Below, piece by piece: positions 35,392 through 46,916 of a DNA stretch of 64,000 bases. The notes under the pieces were generated by a model. It saw only the letters and a program-made list of their open reading frames with translations, made no database searches and was not told the DNA's origin. Source of the DNA: Amphiura filiformis (taxonomy: Eukaryota > Echinodermata > Ophiuroidea > Amphilepidida > Amphiuridae); the NCBI RefSeq assembly GCF_039555335.1, contig NC_092635.1, forward strand, positions 50,488,052-50,552,051, given 5' to 3'. Positions within the stretch are counted from its first letter, which is position 1. Each line of letters starts with the position of its first letter. Both the position numbers and the translations under genes were made by a program.

Positions 35392-38300
35392 CTGCAAAGA
35401 GAATCAGAAAAGATAACATGATTAGAGATAAATTATATATATCAGTGTATCTAATCACTGTTTAATTTTAATGATTGAAATTTAGAACTATAATCATGTT
35501 CATCTTGCAAAAATATTGTAATAGCTAAGACAAAGGCTTTACTACATAAAAGAAATCATCAATGTAGTGATGGTGGCGGCGACGGTGGTGGTGCTAGTGA
35601 CATGGCGGTGCCGGTGCTGAAAACGTGTTGGTCAATTTGGCGTTCGATAGTCCCGGTTGATAGTATGAAAGAGTAGGGCTACGATTAAGATTATATAAGG
35701 TTAGGTTTATGGGATCGCGTTTAGGACTAGGATTAGTAATGTATAGGAAGTTATTCTGGAGTTGTCAATTTTGTGATTGACTGGAGGCGTGTCTGTTGGG
35801 GTTTCGTTTTTATAGTGGATTTCAACGAGAAACAAGTAAATTTCAAAAAAATGTTTGTTCCAAAAGGAGTTAAATCCGATGGAAGCCATTTTAAAACTTT
35901 GCATTGGAGAATTTTTAGGGGACAAAATGATTTTGAAAATACTTAGAAAATAAGCTAGAGTTACAAACATATCCATTCCAATTGTTAAATGTCATTTAAA
36001 CTTTTAAAAAATATTAAAATATACTATAAAAATGTGACACAAGGCAGCTATTGGATTTAGTGCCTTTTGGAAACAAACTCTTCATTTGTTGAAGGTTCTT
36101 CAAAACGTCTTACATGTTTCATCAAATAGGCAGAATTTGCGATAGGGCATGATATCAGGCTGTCTTGTAGTTCGCAGTGGTTCGGATCTTCCTAATGTTA
36201 CACCGGTGTCTGTGTCTTGCGTTCCTTGTGGATATGAGTCGTAACCCGAAACTGATGATTCTGATTGCTCATAATCACTTGGAACATGTGGAAGCAGGTC
36301 TTTGATGTCACCAAGGAAACTCGGGAATGAAGGATTAAAGCTAAGTCGATAATCAGTTGGTAGATGGCGACCAGTAATCATTCTGTTGATTATCTCAACC
36401 CCACGTGCTTCAAAACCCTGAAACAGACAAAGAATAATTAATCAAATAATATTGGCTTATGGTTACTCTTTTCATACCGAGATTCTCATTTGCCCGAATT
36501 ACAGTTTCCCCACTTTGTCCTCTTTCTCCTCTCATCTTCCCTTTTTCTTCCCTTCCCGATATGGTGAATGTAAAATAGGTATCGAAAATAAGGTTTGCTA
36601 TGTATAATCTAACCCTCTTCTCTAGCCGTAACTCTTAACCCCAACCATAACCCTACACCTAGCCCTAACCTTAACCTTAGCTAGCCTTATATTTCTACAT
36701 AGCGAAACTTATTTCATATTCAGCAAAAATTATCTGGTTGCAGGGTGAAAATGTCAAAATAAGGTTCGCTGTGTCGAATATAAAACAAAGTTCGCTATAT
36801 GTATAATCTAACCCTAACTCTGGCCCCAACCACAATCTTAAAACCGAGCCCTAACCCTAACCCCAGCTAGCCTTGTTTCATATTAGACATATTGAACCTT
36901 ATTTCATTTTCAGCAAAAGTGAACCTTAACCTTTTATCTGATGTTGCAAATTTTAGAGAGTTCGATCGAAACCCTCTGCACCACGTGTATAGCACGTTCA
37001 CTACTTTGAGGGGCCGTAACTTTAAGCACAATTGACTTAAGGTTAGCAACTATTTTAAACTGTTGCGATTTGGTATTTCGCAGCATCTTGCGAATGGTCG
37101 TGAGCTTTGGCAAAAATTGCATTGATAATTTCATAGCGAGTGTGTAGAAGAACTAAGAAGGTGAAATTAGACTCCGAAGATGACCGCGCTGGTGATCTAC
37201 CAATGAACTACCCCTGCGCAATATTATAAATACTAACACTTGCACACCCAAACCCCAACATACCCTGGTCGGGTCATCAAAGGCAGGCCTGTCATACGCG
37301 AAGAATGCCGTTGCCCCACAGGCACCAGTTACTGCAATTAGCACAATGAATACAGGCAGTGGATATTTAGCCAACAACTTTGAATATCTGCGAAGAAATA
37401 AACAAAATAAATTTTTATTAATAAGGCAACGTTTCCAAATTTGTTGTTGATTCTATTAAATCTTAAGTTGGTGAGAGGCAATATGGCAACCAGAAAGGTA
37501 TGTCGACTACCCACTGCTTGATGTTTACCACCATTGGTCTCGGAGGCTGAGAAATCTGGTGCAATCAGTGCGTTGGTACTAACAGATTTCTCAAAAGCCT
37601 TTGATGTCATCGACCACGGCACTGTTTCAGATCTCCTGAGCTGCATGGGTGTGTCACCATCTATTGTGCAGTGAGCGGCTGACTTCATTTCTGGCAGGCA
37701 ACAAAGAGTCAAGTATAAAAATAGTCTGTCTGAATGGCAAACTTTATCGGGAGGGGTTCCACAGGGTACAATCTTGGCCCCAATAATATTTCTAAGTACT
37801 ATCATCAACAGTGCTCAAGAGAATAACAAGAAATTGGATATCCACGTGGGAAATATGTCGACCACCTGACCATGGGTGAAAGTAGGGGCTAATGGTATGG
37901 GAAACCTAGTAAGATCCAGAAAAGCTTGGACTCGTTGCACCAATGGACTGTTGATAATCAGATGATGCTCAATCCTACAAAATGCCAGGTCATGCAAGTC
38001 TATTTTGGTAGAAAACCTGCTCATAACGTGGAGGTCTCTATTTTCTAGTCAGAATCTTGTGTTTTGATAAGGTCAAACTACTTGGAGTTATCATTGATAA
38101 GGATTTGAAGTGGGTAAATACAATGTACAGTAAGGCCAACAGAAAGCTGTTCAAGCTTGAGTTATAGGTCAAGTATGCAACTCCGGAAACGAGCACAATT
38201 CAAACCATACCGGGTTCAAAACTGACCAATTCAAGAACAGTCCACTGGCGATCGTACCTGTCTTTTAAATGAGCTACCCTCCAATACTTCTTAAATCACT

Positions 38301-41300
38301 CCATTTTTATGTGCTATAGCTGCTTGTATGATTTTCATCAGTGCCTTTTTTAACTCTTAATAAAGTTCCTTTTAGCTTGTATGTTCAATAAAATTCATTC
38401 ACCCAAAACAATGTGCAATATATCTTTCCAATTAAAGGTGGGTAATCTGATTGACAATCTCATCCCCCACTCAGAGGATGATTTAAGCACTTCCCAGCAA
38501 GTCTTGCGGTTAGCACAGCTGTGTGAGTGAACATGACACCACTGCCCGCCCACTGCATACACACGTGCATGGTTAAATTTGAATTTGGACAGATATATTT
38601 ACAATAAAAACACCTTCAAAAAGTTGGTCGATTTCACATTTTATGTTATCTACAGAAGGTGTGAATTATCCTTCATGCATACATCACTTTAAATCTGAAA
38701 TCGACCAAGTAATAATGACACACGGGCAATTCTAAAACAACATCTTTTGCACAGAGTTCAGAATGGGATTTGAAAAGTAAAGTGGCAGTTGAAACTCTAG
38801 TGATAACACTTTTACAGTGCATGATGGGGCTTCCTTAAATCATCCTCTGTCCCCCACTTTACCTCATCAAAATGCTGCTTTTGTTATCAGATGAAAGCTC
38901 ATATTTTTCTTATAAACATATTGAAATTTGGCGTAATTTCCGAAGAAATCATCAAAAAACTGCCGAATTAGTCTTCTTCGGAAATACACCGAGTTGCAAC
39001 TTCTAATTGGAATATGTTTATGAGAAAAATAGGGCCTTTCACTTAAAATCAGTATATTACATGATCATGATGATTATCATTAATAAAAACACTGTAGACT
39101 ACCAATATCACGCTGTATAAATGTCGGTAATTCCATTAGGAATTAGTCACATTTACAAAAAAACATTTGCATGAGTGCTTGAAAGGGATGACATTTTATG
39201 TTATACGTAAGTTTTAAAGAATTAAATTTTCCAAATATATCAGGTCACCTTCCTTTAATATAAAATGTTTTTGTGCAATTGAGCTTCCCTACCAGTGCAC
39301 TAATGTTATCTCGTTGACTTCTTTATAAATTTGATTTAAATTGTGTTTTTGTCATTTTGTTTTCTTTGATCATGTTTTTGATGTAGTAATATATTACTTT
39401 GAAATTGTACATAGATATATATTTGTGATGTATTAATTAATGTCGCTGAATGTGTACATTTTTGATGTTTGTAAATTGCGTCACAATTCAGTTTTTACTG
39501 CTTTGACATTTATTAAAGCCTTAATATACGATTTCCGTCAAATTTTAATTTTGTTATATTTTATTCAAAATGTTGAAATAATATTAGTAATAATTGCCAG
39601 TATAGGTTGCTGTCCATTTTAAGTTTAAATAACAAGGTAAAGTGAAAGAAACCCCACTGGTTATTTTGACCGTTTAACATGCAGTTCTATGGGAGGACAT
39701 ATTATTATCATAATTGTTAAATTATGATAATATGTCGAACTTTGCTCTGTTGACCTACAAAGACAACAAATTGGGCCGGATCCATTTAAGTGCAAGTTGG
39801 AACATGTGTAAACATTACAAATATGCAAAAAAATCAGGTTTGAAAAAAATTAACCAATTTCATATTATAAGATCGTACATTATGGCTTTAATATATACCT
39901 GAAATACATGTACACTGCGTATAAAATTTATCTTTACAATTGGAAAACAGTTATTGCTTAAAAACTAAGCAATAAATTGGGTAATTTGTTTTCATGCAAT
40001 ATCTTCTTTCTGCACACAAGGGTCTGCGACCCCGACAAACATGATAAGCAAAAAGCACAGCATTTGAATGTGCGTGAGCGAATTTTCAAAATGACCGTGG
40101 CAAACTCTGGCCTTTGCAAAAAAAAAACCGATTCCAACAAGTGAAAAAAGTTGTAATGCATTGCATTCTGCAGTTAATCTTAATTGAAGTAGTAGGCCTA
40201 TGTGGTTTTTTTTTCAGTTTTTCTTCTCTATAATTTTCACTTTTCACAACTTGTTCCAGTTCTTTTGTTTCCGTTTTTTTTTAAATTCCTATGTTGCTTC
40301 TCTTTTGTTTCTTTTCTTTTTTTTTTTTTTTTTTGCGAACCAGACATATTTGAGTTAAAAAAGTGAGCAGATATAATTTATCAGATATAGCAAAAAAAAC
40401 CCAAAAAACCAGAGGGATCAATAGGATGTTGACAAAGAGATGGAATAAATTACACATTTGATGAAAGAACTAATTACGGAAACAAAATCAAATATTTTAA
40501 CCAAGCCCATTGTAGGCCTACGTCTATTGGAAAATCATATTAATCTGATTCAGGTATTCATGTAGAGAGCACACCACTAAATCAATACGCCATTTGTGCA
40601 ACCCTATATACTGAGTTCCAGTAAAATACAAGAAAATGTTTTGTAGGCCTAAATCGTAACCATGAGCTGCACGTTGGACTACTATGCCTAGCAGCGAATT
40701 AGAGAGAGTAGCGAAGTCCCGGATCGAGCGATAGCTTAGGCCTAAATGAAAGTGTAAAGCCTAATGCATGAATTTAATCGCCAAAAAAGTAATATTTTTT
40801 TATAATGATCGAGAAAATAGGTCCGCGAATTAAAAAGTGGGCAGAAACAGGTTTGCACCGAGTCTTGAGAGCATGTCAAAAACAGCGGGGCTGTTTACGG
40901 GCTCCTAAAACGAGATTGGAGCATACATAGACCTATGCCTAATTAGGCCCTATGTTAAACTTTCACCGATTGCAATCAACTGATTATCATGCATAAAATA
41001 TCTCAAAAAGCGCCGAAAATGTCTCAAAACGAGCAAAGAAAAGGGGTGTGCTCACTGCATGCCCCTTTCCACAACACGTACGCTACTTCTCAGTAAAAAG
41101 TTTGAAGACCTCGATTAAATTTCAAGCGTCTAGTCAGGTACCCTCGCGTGACAAAAGTTTGCCGACCTGTAAACTCTCAATGACTTGTAACCAATTTTTC
41201 TGAAAAATTACAAAAGTTTGTCGACCTCAATATTAACTTTCAACAGCTTTATAATGTTTTAAAAGAACGAATTTGTGAAAAATAACAAAAGTTTGTCGAC

Positions 41301-43686
41301 CTCAATGTAAACTTCCAATGGCAAAACGCTTCGAGTAAAATGAATTTGTGAAAAAATGAAAAAAATAATCAAAACGGGACGGAAACGGACCGATTATATA
41401 ACGTAGTCCTAAAGGGTAGGCTTACATCCTGCCCGGGACATCCTGGATGTAGTTCGATAAAATTCCCAGCAAACACAAAACGTTTTCGACATCATTCGCA
41501 AAAGGTTATAAAAGGTTGTCAGAAAACGTTTAAATGTCGGGTTATATAAAGGGTATATTAAGAGTATAAAACGTTTTCATAACCTTAAAAACATTTTTGA
41601 TAATCTACTGCGCAGCAAACAAAAATGTTTTACAGAAAACGTTTAAATATCGTGTTATATAAAGGGTATAAAAACGTTTTAATAACATTCCAAAAACATT
41701 CTTGAAAACTTAATACAAAACATTCTAAACATAATGTTATTGTGGGGTTGAAAAAATATTTTGCGAAAAATGTTTGCCCAAAATATTTTCAATAACGTTT
41801 TAAAAACGTTTTCATGATCTTTATATAACCCGACATTTAAATGTTATTAAAAGGTTTTGAAAAAACATTTTAAGAACATTTCTGTGTTTGCTGGGTTCAA
41901 ACATTTTGACATAATGTTATTTAAGTATTGACACAATATTTGGCAAAAATGTTTACAAAAATAGTTTACAATAACATTTTTTGAAAACATTTAAAAGTAT
42001 TGTTGTAGTGTGTTTTCATACAAAACGTTTTAAAACGTTATCATGACCTTTATATAACCCGACATTTTAATGTTATTAAAACGTTTTTACCTAAACCAAA
42101 AGCCAAAATATAACTTATTTAAAACGTTTTTAAAACGTTTTTGTGTTTGCTGGGTTATGATGTTACGGTTAAAATAATGTGCATTATGCACCATGCATAA
42201 AGGAAGTAAACAGAGATAGTGTACAGAAAGGACAAAATATATTTGGGAAGTTTAAAAAGCAGCCCTTGGTCAATAATATCACAGCATTTATTAATTAAGC
42301 GCTCATTTCAACATGAGCAAGTGAGTGAAGAACATCATAATCACACTTTACGCCATTTAACTCCAATGTTGCTGTCTTTTGTTTTCAGCAAACACAGCAC
42401 GCTTTACAGAAAACATACTAATGTCGAGTTTTAATTATATCGGTGTATAAATGGTAAAAACGTTTTAATAATAATATCATTCAACAAAATTATTTGAAAA
42501 CTGACTGTAAAACAAACTATTTTCAAATGTTTTTGCAACAAAATTTTACAATAACATTTTGACATCATGTCAAAAACTGAATGTTGTTGGAGTGTTTTTA
42601 CAAATAAAATGTTTTTATATACTAGTATCCAAAATTTAAATTTAATAAAAACGTTCCGACCAAAACCAAAGCACGTTTAACAAGTTACATTACTGGTTAT
42701 ACTGCTGTCAATATTAAAGCCATAATATGTACGATTTTTTAAAATGAGTTTAGTCATAGGCATATTCCCGGGGGGGGGGCACTCAACACAAATGACCATA
42801 CGGGTATGCTCCCCCGGAAAGACCCCCCTTTTTGGGTTTCGCAGCTCCGAAAGACCCCTATATTTGACCAAAATAACGCTCCGAAAGACCCTTGATTTTG
42901 ATAATTTCAGCTCTAAAAGACCCCAAAATTGCTCATTCCTCATATTTCTTGTTTTTTCAGGCGATTTTCAACCAAAAAGCCAAGAAAGACCCTTGATTTG
43001 GACTTTTCGCAGCTCCAAAAGACCCCATTTTACTTGTTCACAGCCCGGTTCGCAGCTCCGAAAGACCCCCTTTTACCGGTACGCCGTCAGCTCCCAAAGA
43101 CCCACCACCTCAAAATTCCGGGGGAGCATACCCACCAAAAATGTTTGATGTGCCCCCCCCAGGGGCATATTACACATGTCCCAACTATAACATCTATGAT
43201 CTAAAGCTATCTAACTGGATTCAGCCAAATTCATTGGGTTTTATTTTGACAACAGAGCGGGCAACAGAGCAAGTTTGAATTAAAGACATATAGGCCTACT
43301 TATGACTTTAAATCCCTCCTAAACATGATAGAAGCGGCTAAGATATATATAGTAAGTGAGTTTTCTTTCATTTTACCTCATTTGTTTGGCTTAAAATGAC
43401 CAGAAAACCAGGCTGACAGTTGTTAATACTAATAATGTTTTACTATTTGGCAAAGTATAACCTAATTAAAATTGGACCGAAATCATATATTAAGACTTTA
43501 AAGGCATGCTGTTGATTTTCATTTTCTAATGTCCTTTGCCCATAGCTGGATGTGTAACGAAAATTTATATTGCCTATTTACTTACCTAAACCAAAACCCT
43601 TTTGAAGGCGTAGTCCTGGAATCTGAATCGCCCAAGAGCATATCATCATCATCGTTCACAGTTCCAGATATTCCCCACACTTCCAT
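32705..43686 (-). CDS. DISP1-like: Dispatched homologue (RND / sterol-sensing-domain transporter), 4 exons
   Basis: Dispatched exports cholesterol-modified Hedgehog from secreting cells, driven by the Na+ gradient. Exons on the - strand: 43686-43586, 37387-37264, 36417-36114, 35391-32705. Borders are GT/AG and phases (2, 0, 1) join to 1071 codons. Exon 2 carries TM1. Residues 76-380 form extracellular loop 1, with paired cysteines and an RTTR site (157-160). The sterol-sensing region spans about 379-539, with GIGADDTFVFMDIW in TM4 (D447, D448). A second extracellular domain follows (about 600-840). Then come five more TMs with VGLSVDFTIHYGVAYR (D916) and AGAMMMPAQVLSYSQLG. These Asp positions match the cation-binding aspartates of DISP1. 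The C-terminal tail is only about 75 residues, much shorter than in vertebrate DISP1. Patched/PTCHD and NPC1 are less likely, because the YGVAYR and MMMP motifs are Dispatched-specific. Which DISP paralogue is uncertain. Confidence 0.93.
35581..35640. repeat. GGTGGC-type trinucleotide-rich patch
   Basis: Degenerate GGT/GGC/GAC repeats (gatggtggcggcgacggtggtgg) in intron 3 of the Dispatched gene. Non-coding. Confidence 0.5.
36114..36417 (-). CDS. Dispatched exon 3
   Basis: Acceptor GTTTCAG|GGTTTTGAAG and donor GAAACAT|GTAAGA; phase 0 in, phase 1 out. Residues 76-176 begin GFEARGVEIINR, like the GFEPRGT motif of DISP proteins. They include a Ser/Asp-rich stretch and the RTTR motif just before PYRKFC. 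Confidence 0.9.
36575..36905. repeat. Two-unit repeat containing degenerate telomere-like CCCTAA motifs
   Basis: Two units of about 170 bp each start near AAATAAGGTT(T/C)GCTATGT, pass through many (C)CCTAAC motifs, and end with TAGCGAAACTTATTT-like sequence. Lies in intron 2 of the Dispatched gene. Confidence 0.6.
37264..37387 (-). CDS. Dispatched exon 2 (first transmembrane segment)
   Basis: Acceptor TTCTTCGCAG|ATATTC and donor CCAGG|GTATGT; phase 2 in, phase 0 out. Encodes YSKLLAKYPLPVFIVLIAVT and continues to FAYDRPAFDDPTR, i.e. TM1 and the junction to loop 1. Confidence 0.9.
37480..38180 (+). pseudogene. Degenerate non-LTR reverse transcriptase
   Basis: + strand fragments read LTDFSKAFDVIDHGTVSDLL, SGGVPQGTILAPIIF, then in shifted frames NQMMLNPTKCQVM and VKLLGVIIDKDLKW. 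These are reverse transcriptase core motifs of jockey/CR1-like LINEs. Stops and frameshifts interrupt it repeatedly. It lies in intron 1 of the Dispatched gene, antisense to it. Confidence 0.8.
38475..38850. mobile_element. MITE (AGAGGATGATTTAAG termini)
   Basis: Inverted ends AGAGGATGATTTAAG and CTTAAATCATCCTCT; CCCCCACT follows or precedes outside on both sides. Inner arms include GGTCGATTTCA and its inverse. Confidence 0.65.
38880..39050. mobile_element. Hairpin MITE
   Basis: Arms 'gatgaaagctcatatttttcttataaacatat' and its inverse; the centre has TTTCCGAAGAA and TTCTTCGGAAA. Non-coding. Confidence 0.55.
39051..41084. other. Intron 1 sequence without recognised elements
   Basis: AT-rich, with a poly-T run at about 40316-40334 and four TAGGCCTA-type motifs. 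No coding similarity on either strand. Confidence 0.45.
41085..41345. repeat. Tandem repeat around AAAAGTTTGTCGACCT
   Basis: Four units at spacings of about 60-76 bp share (A)AAAGTTTG.CGACCT.(A/G)ATGTAAACTTTCAA (near 41095, 41152, 41212 and 41287). Non-coding. Confidence 0.65.
41465..42154. mobile_element. AAAACGTTTT-palindrome elements, two joined units
   Basis: Starts CCCAGCAAACACAAAACG and ends CGTTTTTGTGTTTGCTGGG; an internal copy of the right end lies at 41881-41896. The interior repeats AAAACGTTT(T/A)AAA and TATAACC(C)GACATTT. No transposase. Related copies at 27316 and 42388. Confidence 0.7.
42388..42670. repeat. Diverged AAAACGTTTT-type copy
   Basis: Begins CAGCAAACACAGCACG and shows AAAAACGTTTTAATAATA and AATAAAAACGTTCCGACC, clearly related to the preceding element but without an intact right end. 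Confidence 0.5.
42767..43163. mobile_element. G-rich hAT-like element with internal GACCC repeats (copy 1)
   Basis: 397 bp between exact 8-bp duplications GGCATATT (42759-42766 and 43164-43171). Ends CCCGGGGGGGGGCACTCAAC and inverse-like TGTGCCCCCCCC. The interior repeats CTCCGAAAGACCCC-like units. Related elements at 50644 and 53930. Confidence 0.75.
43586..43686 (-). CDS. Dispatched exon 1 (start codon)
   Basis: ATG in the context TTCAAAATGG. Encodes MEVWGISGTVNDDDDMLLGD and then SDSRTTPSKGFWF, with donor TTTAG|GTAAGT in phase 2. It joins exon 2 to give GFWFRYSKLL. Acidic cytosolic N-terminus; no signal peptide, as expected. A further 5' coding exon cannot be excluded. Confidence 0.75.
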
Positions 43687-44808
43687 TTTGAACTAAAAGC
43701 ACCAGCTTTTCAGCTTGTTAAGTCATAAAAATGTTGTTGAATTTTGCTTGCACTGAATGCAGATTATCAATGCAATTGCATGTCAATCCCATTCAACTTG
43801 ATCTGATTCTGGTGTAAATCCCGCTAGCGGAAATATGCAGCCTCTCCGTGCAAATGAACTTCTTGTGATGGAGTGGTGATTTCAACGTGGTCAAACGCTG
43901 TCTGAAAATCAGTTGTAACGATGACTCCAGCAAATAAGAATATATCTGCCACCACGACACGGTCACATAATCTGAAATCATAAGATAAAATGCCATATAT
44001 GAGCGCTTAGTTCTCGGTCCCAAAGCCAAAATGGGCTTTTCATATTTTACAGGCAAAGGCAAAGCTAGGAGCTGCTAGGCAAGACCCACACACAACTTCG
44101 TTAGCTTTTGTTCAGCAACCTAATTCTTATAGCCAGGAAATTGTACTATCGTTTTAAGATAGTCATAGTACAGTTTGTCCCAAAAAACTTGCACCATTTT
44201 CATTTTTGTCACTTGGAATGGCACGTAGAAAAACTTCGGGCAAACAAACTTACCCGCCCGGCTTACCCGGGAACTTACCAAACCAAAAACATTCACAATG
44301 TATATATACTCACACACATAAACTTTGGAAACTCCCGTTGGATATTAGTTTGCGTATGAGTATATGTCTATGGTTTGTAAGTGACTTTATGCCAAGAAAG
44401 CCCAATCGATTCCTGGAAAATTAAACAGTGCCGTCAGATCGGTCGACTGGCGATTCTTCGACGTATACAGGCCTACGTCAATTTAAGTTGTCGGAGGTGT
44501 AAGTATAGTTCTTTCCTGCCGTTGATGCATGGAGTGAAATAGTTTTTTTTTCCGTTGGATATTATTTTGATTAGGACGATAGTGTTTAACAGTGAATTTT
44601 ATACCAAAGGATATGAGCTAGGGCATTATAAACCAGTTACCAGTCCAATCGGCCAGTTCCTGGAAAATTGACAGTAGGCCTACCGTATACGTCAGACAGA
44701 CAAGCGATTTTTTTTTTTTCGAAAATAGCTTACATCCGGAGGGGTTGGAGGGCATTCGAAGTACCGGGCTCGAATGTGAATGTGACGTGGGGTTCCCTGT
44801 GCCTACAC
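43687..44808. other. Upstream flank of the Dispatched gene
   Basis: Presumed 5' UTR and promoter of the - strand gene. No TATA or initiator was confidently identified. No other gene seen. Confidence 0.3.
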
Positions 44809-45293
44809 ACTTAAAAATAGGTAGTCAAAATTTTGACTAATTTAGGGGGTCAATTTGAAATAACCCTGATGAAGTCAAATTTGACTACCATAGGGGTCAT
44901 TTTCAGTTGTTGATATCATATTAAATTGACCCCGAAAAGGGTCATATTTAAATGACCCCAAATATAGTAATTTTTTGACCCACGTTCCGGGGTCATTTTC
45001 AAACCGGGACCCCTGAATGTAGTCATTTCAACTACGTTAGAGGTAATTTTCTAATTATGACCCCCGGATATAGTCATTTTTTGACACTAATATGGTTATT
45101 TTTCAACTGACTCTGTTGGGGGTCAAATCATTTTTTGACCCTAAATGTAGTCATTTTAACTACAATTTGGGTCAAATCATTTGACTTCATCTCCGGGTCA
45201 AAAATGACTTCAATGGGTTCGGTGCATAGTTGACCCTGCCATGGGGTCAAAAATGACTACTTTCGGGTCATTTTTGACTACCTATTTTTAAGT
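44809..45293. mobile_element. MITE packed with GGGTCA/TGACCC motifs
   Basis: Inverted ends ACTTAAAAATAGGTAGTCAA and inverse; 485 bp. The interior is a degenerate repeat with about 15 GGGTCA or TGACCC hexamers alternating with TAGTCATTTTTGAC-like spacers. No open frame. Confidence 0.75.
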
Positions 45294-45304
45294 CTCGTAC
45301 TGTG

Positions 45305-45600
45305 GTGTTATTCGGTTTTTAAAAAAATCAATTCGATTCAAATTTACCTGCCACTAATTCCCACTAATCTTATCATTCAAAGTTCCATCTCGATTCTCAA
45401 TTTCAATTTTTTTAATCATTAAACTCCAATTCGATTCTCCTTCCCTGTTTTTTCATTGATTCGATTCAAATTCAATATTTTTTGTTGTTGTTTCAAATCA
45501 TTTCGATTCAATTCCAATTCAATGCATTTTATACATCAAAATTAAGTTATAAACTATTTTGATTCGATTCACCCAGCATTTCAATTCAGTGTTTATTTTT
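45305..45600. repeat. Degenerate AATTCGATTC repeat
   Basis: Many variants of AATTCGATTC/CAATTC over 300 bp. The same kind of sequence recurs at 48395-48655, so the two may be ends of one larger unit. Confidence 0.55.
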
Positions 45601-46252
45601 AGTTGATGTGAAATATAATGTAGGCCTACTACTGATTGATAATTCAGTCATTAATAAAAACAGCATTTCACTTCAAGGTGCTTTATCAACACAAACGTTT
45701 ACTGTATCAGTAAAATGAACTCTAAATGTCCAAAAGAAACTTTCTGCATGTTGAAAATGACATTCGTTAAAATTTTAAAGAATAAAAATTCCCTTTAAAA
45801 GGGAAAGCCAGCCTCAATGTAGAAGGGTCTTGTAATTAGTTTTGGTCAATGTGAAAGGCATTTTTAGGATCACGGCTTACTACGTCCATGTTACATGACA
45901 GTCCACCAAACCATCAACGGTGAGAAGATGTACACTGAAACTGCAGAAAACATTAACTCCTAATCTCCTGTCAACTCTTTAATTCATTATTGTTCATTAT
46001 TATTAATTCATTATTGTTCTCTAAATTGTTCTGTTCTGGTTTTATTTGTCTTTTCAGCTTTTTACCCACGATATTTCAATTTCCAATTTTTTAATACCAT
46101 AACTTACGAACTCAATATCTTCGCTTAGGAATGTCCGATTTTATTGGGGAAAACGGCGTTGTGGAGCAAAATAGCTCTTTATGTGAAAGCCTCCAAATTT
46201 ATAAGCTGTCCAAAAGATGTCTGTTTTTGACATGATACGCCACATTTCTTAA

Positions 46253-46631
46253 AGACCCATTCAGTGATCCCAGCGCAAGAGTAAAAAAATTAAAATTGTT
46301 TATAATTGCTTAAAACAGAAGGATAGGCCTAAGTCATTCAAATTGTCATTTGGTATTTTTGATATGCAAAAAAAAAACAAAAAATGAAGAAAACAGCAGT
46401 ACTGACGAAGTTCAAGCCCCGCCATTCAAATACTTGTAGCTAATTTTAGATACTGTCAGTATCTAAAAATACAGATTCGTGTAAAATGTCTTATTTTGTC
46501 TTAAATAGGCCTACACGGCTTTCGGCTGAACCATTCGCAGACTTAGCACATCTATGTAATAACAAAGGTACGGTACCAAAATTTTGATGATTTTTACGAT
46601 CGTCCGGATGAGCAAATCACTGAATGGGCCT
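46253..46631. mobile_element. TTAA-flanked MITE, family C
   Basis: Ends AGACCCATTCAGTGAT and ATCACTGAATGGGCCT directly inside TTAA at 46249-46252 and 46632-46635. 379 bp, no transposase. Confidence 0.75.
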
Positions 46632-46916
46632 TTAATATTAATAATAGATAAGCTGTCTTTAAAAATATTATTGACAATGTTGAGAGTAGGAATTACCTTG
46701 AAAAATGTCTGAAAAATACAAGATGCCAGTTATATTCCGGTCTGAAACGATCAGACAATATTTTAAACATTAATAACATCATAAACCCAAATCGTGAACA
46801 AATCACCCCGGGTAGATTTTTGGCTATTTCTCCATTTACGATCCTGCCCAAAAGTGTCTGCTTTCGATATACCACGTCACAAATACTACACTGCACTGAC
46901 TGCAGGTTTTAGTTAA

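Noticed and set aside
35392-35458. Upstream extension of the 917-codon frame as the true start of the - strand protein
   Set aside because: It is preceded by a good acceptor (CTCTTTGCAG) at 35392, and the three upstream exons join in phase with family similarity; the hydrophobic extension is intron.
37338-37808. 156-codon - strand frame as a gene
   Set aside because: It is the antisense of a decayed reverse transcriptase on the + strand and overlaps a real Dispatched exon in another frame.
41085-41345. CRISPR-like array
   Set aside because: Irregular, diverging units in a eukaryotic intron; no cas genes.
42744-43204. Overlapping frames rich in KTPFY/RPH repeats as a repetitive protein
   Set aside because: They translate the GACCCC internal repeats of a transposon with 8-bp target duplications.
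32705-43686. Patched-domain (PTCHD3/Patched) or NPC1 identity
   Set aside because: Also sterol-sensing RND proteins, but the YGVAYR, AGAMMMP and GFEARG motifs and the tail PMPKC match Dispatched.
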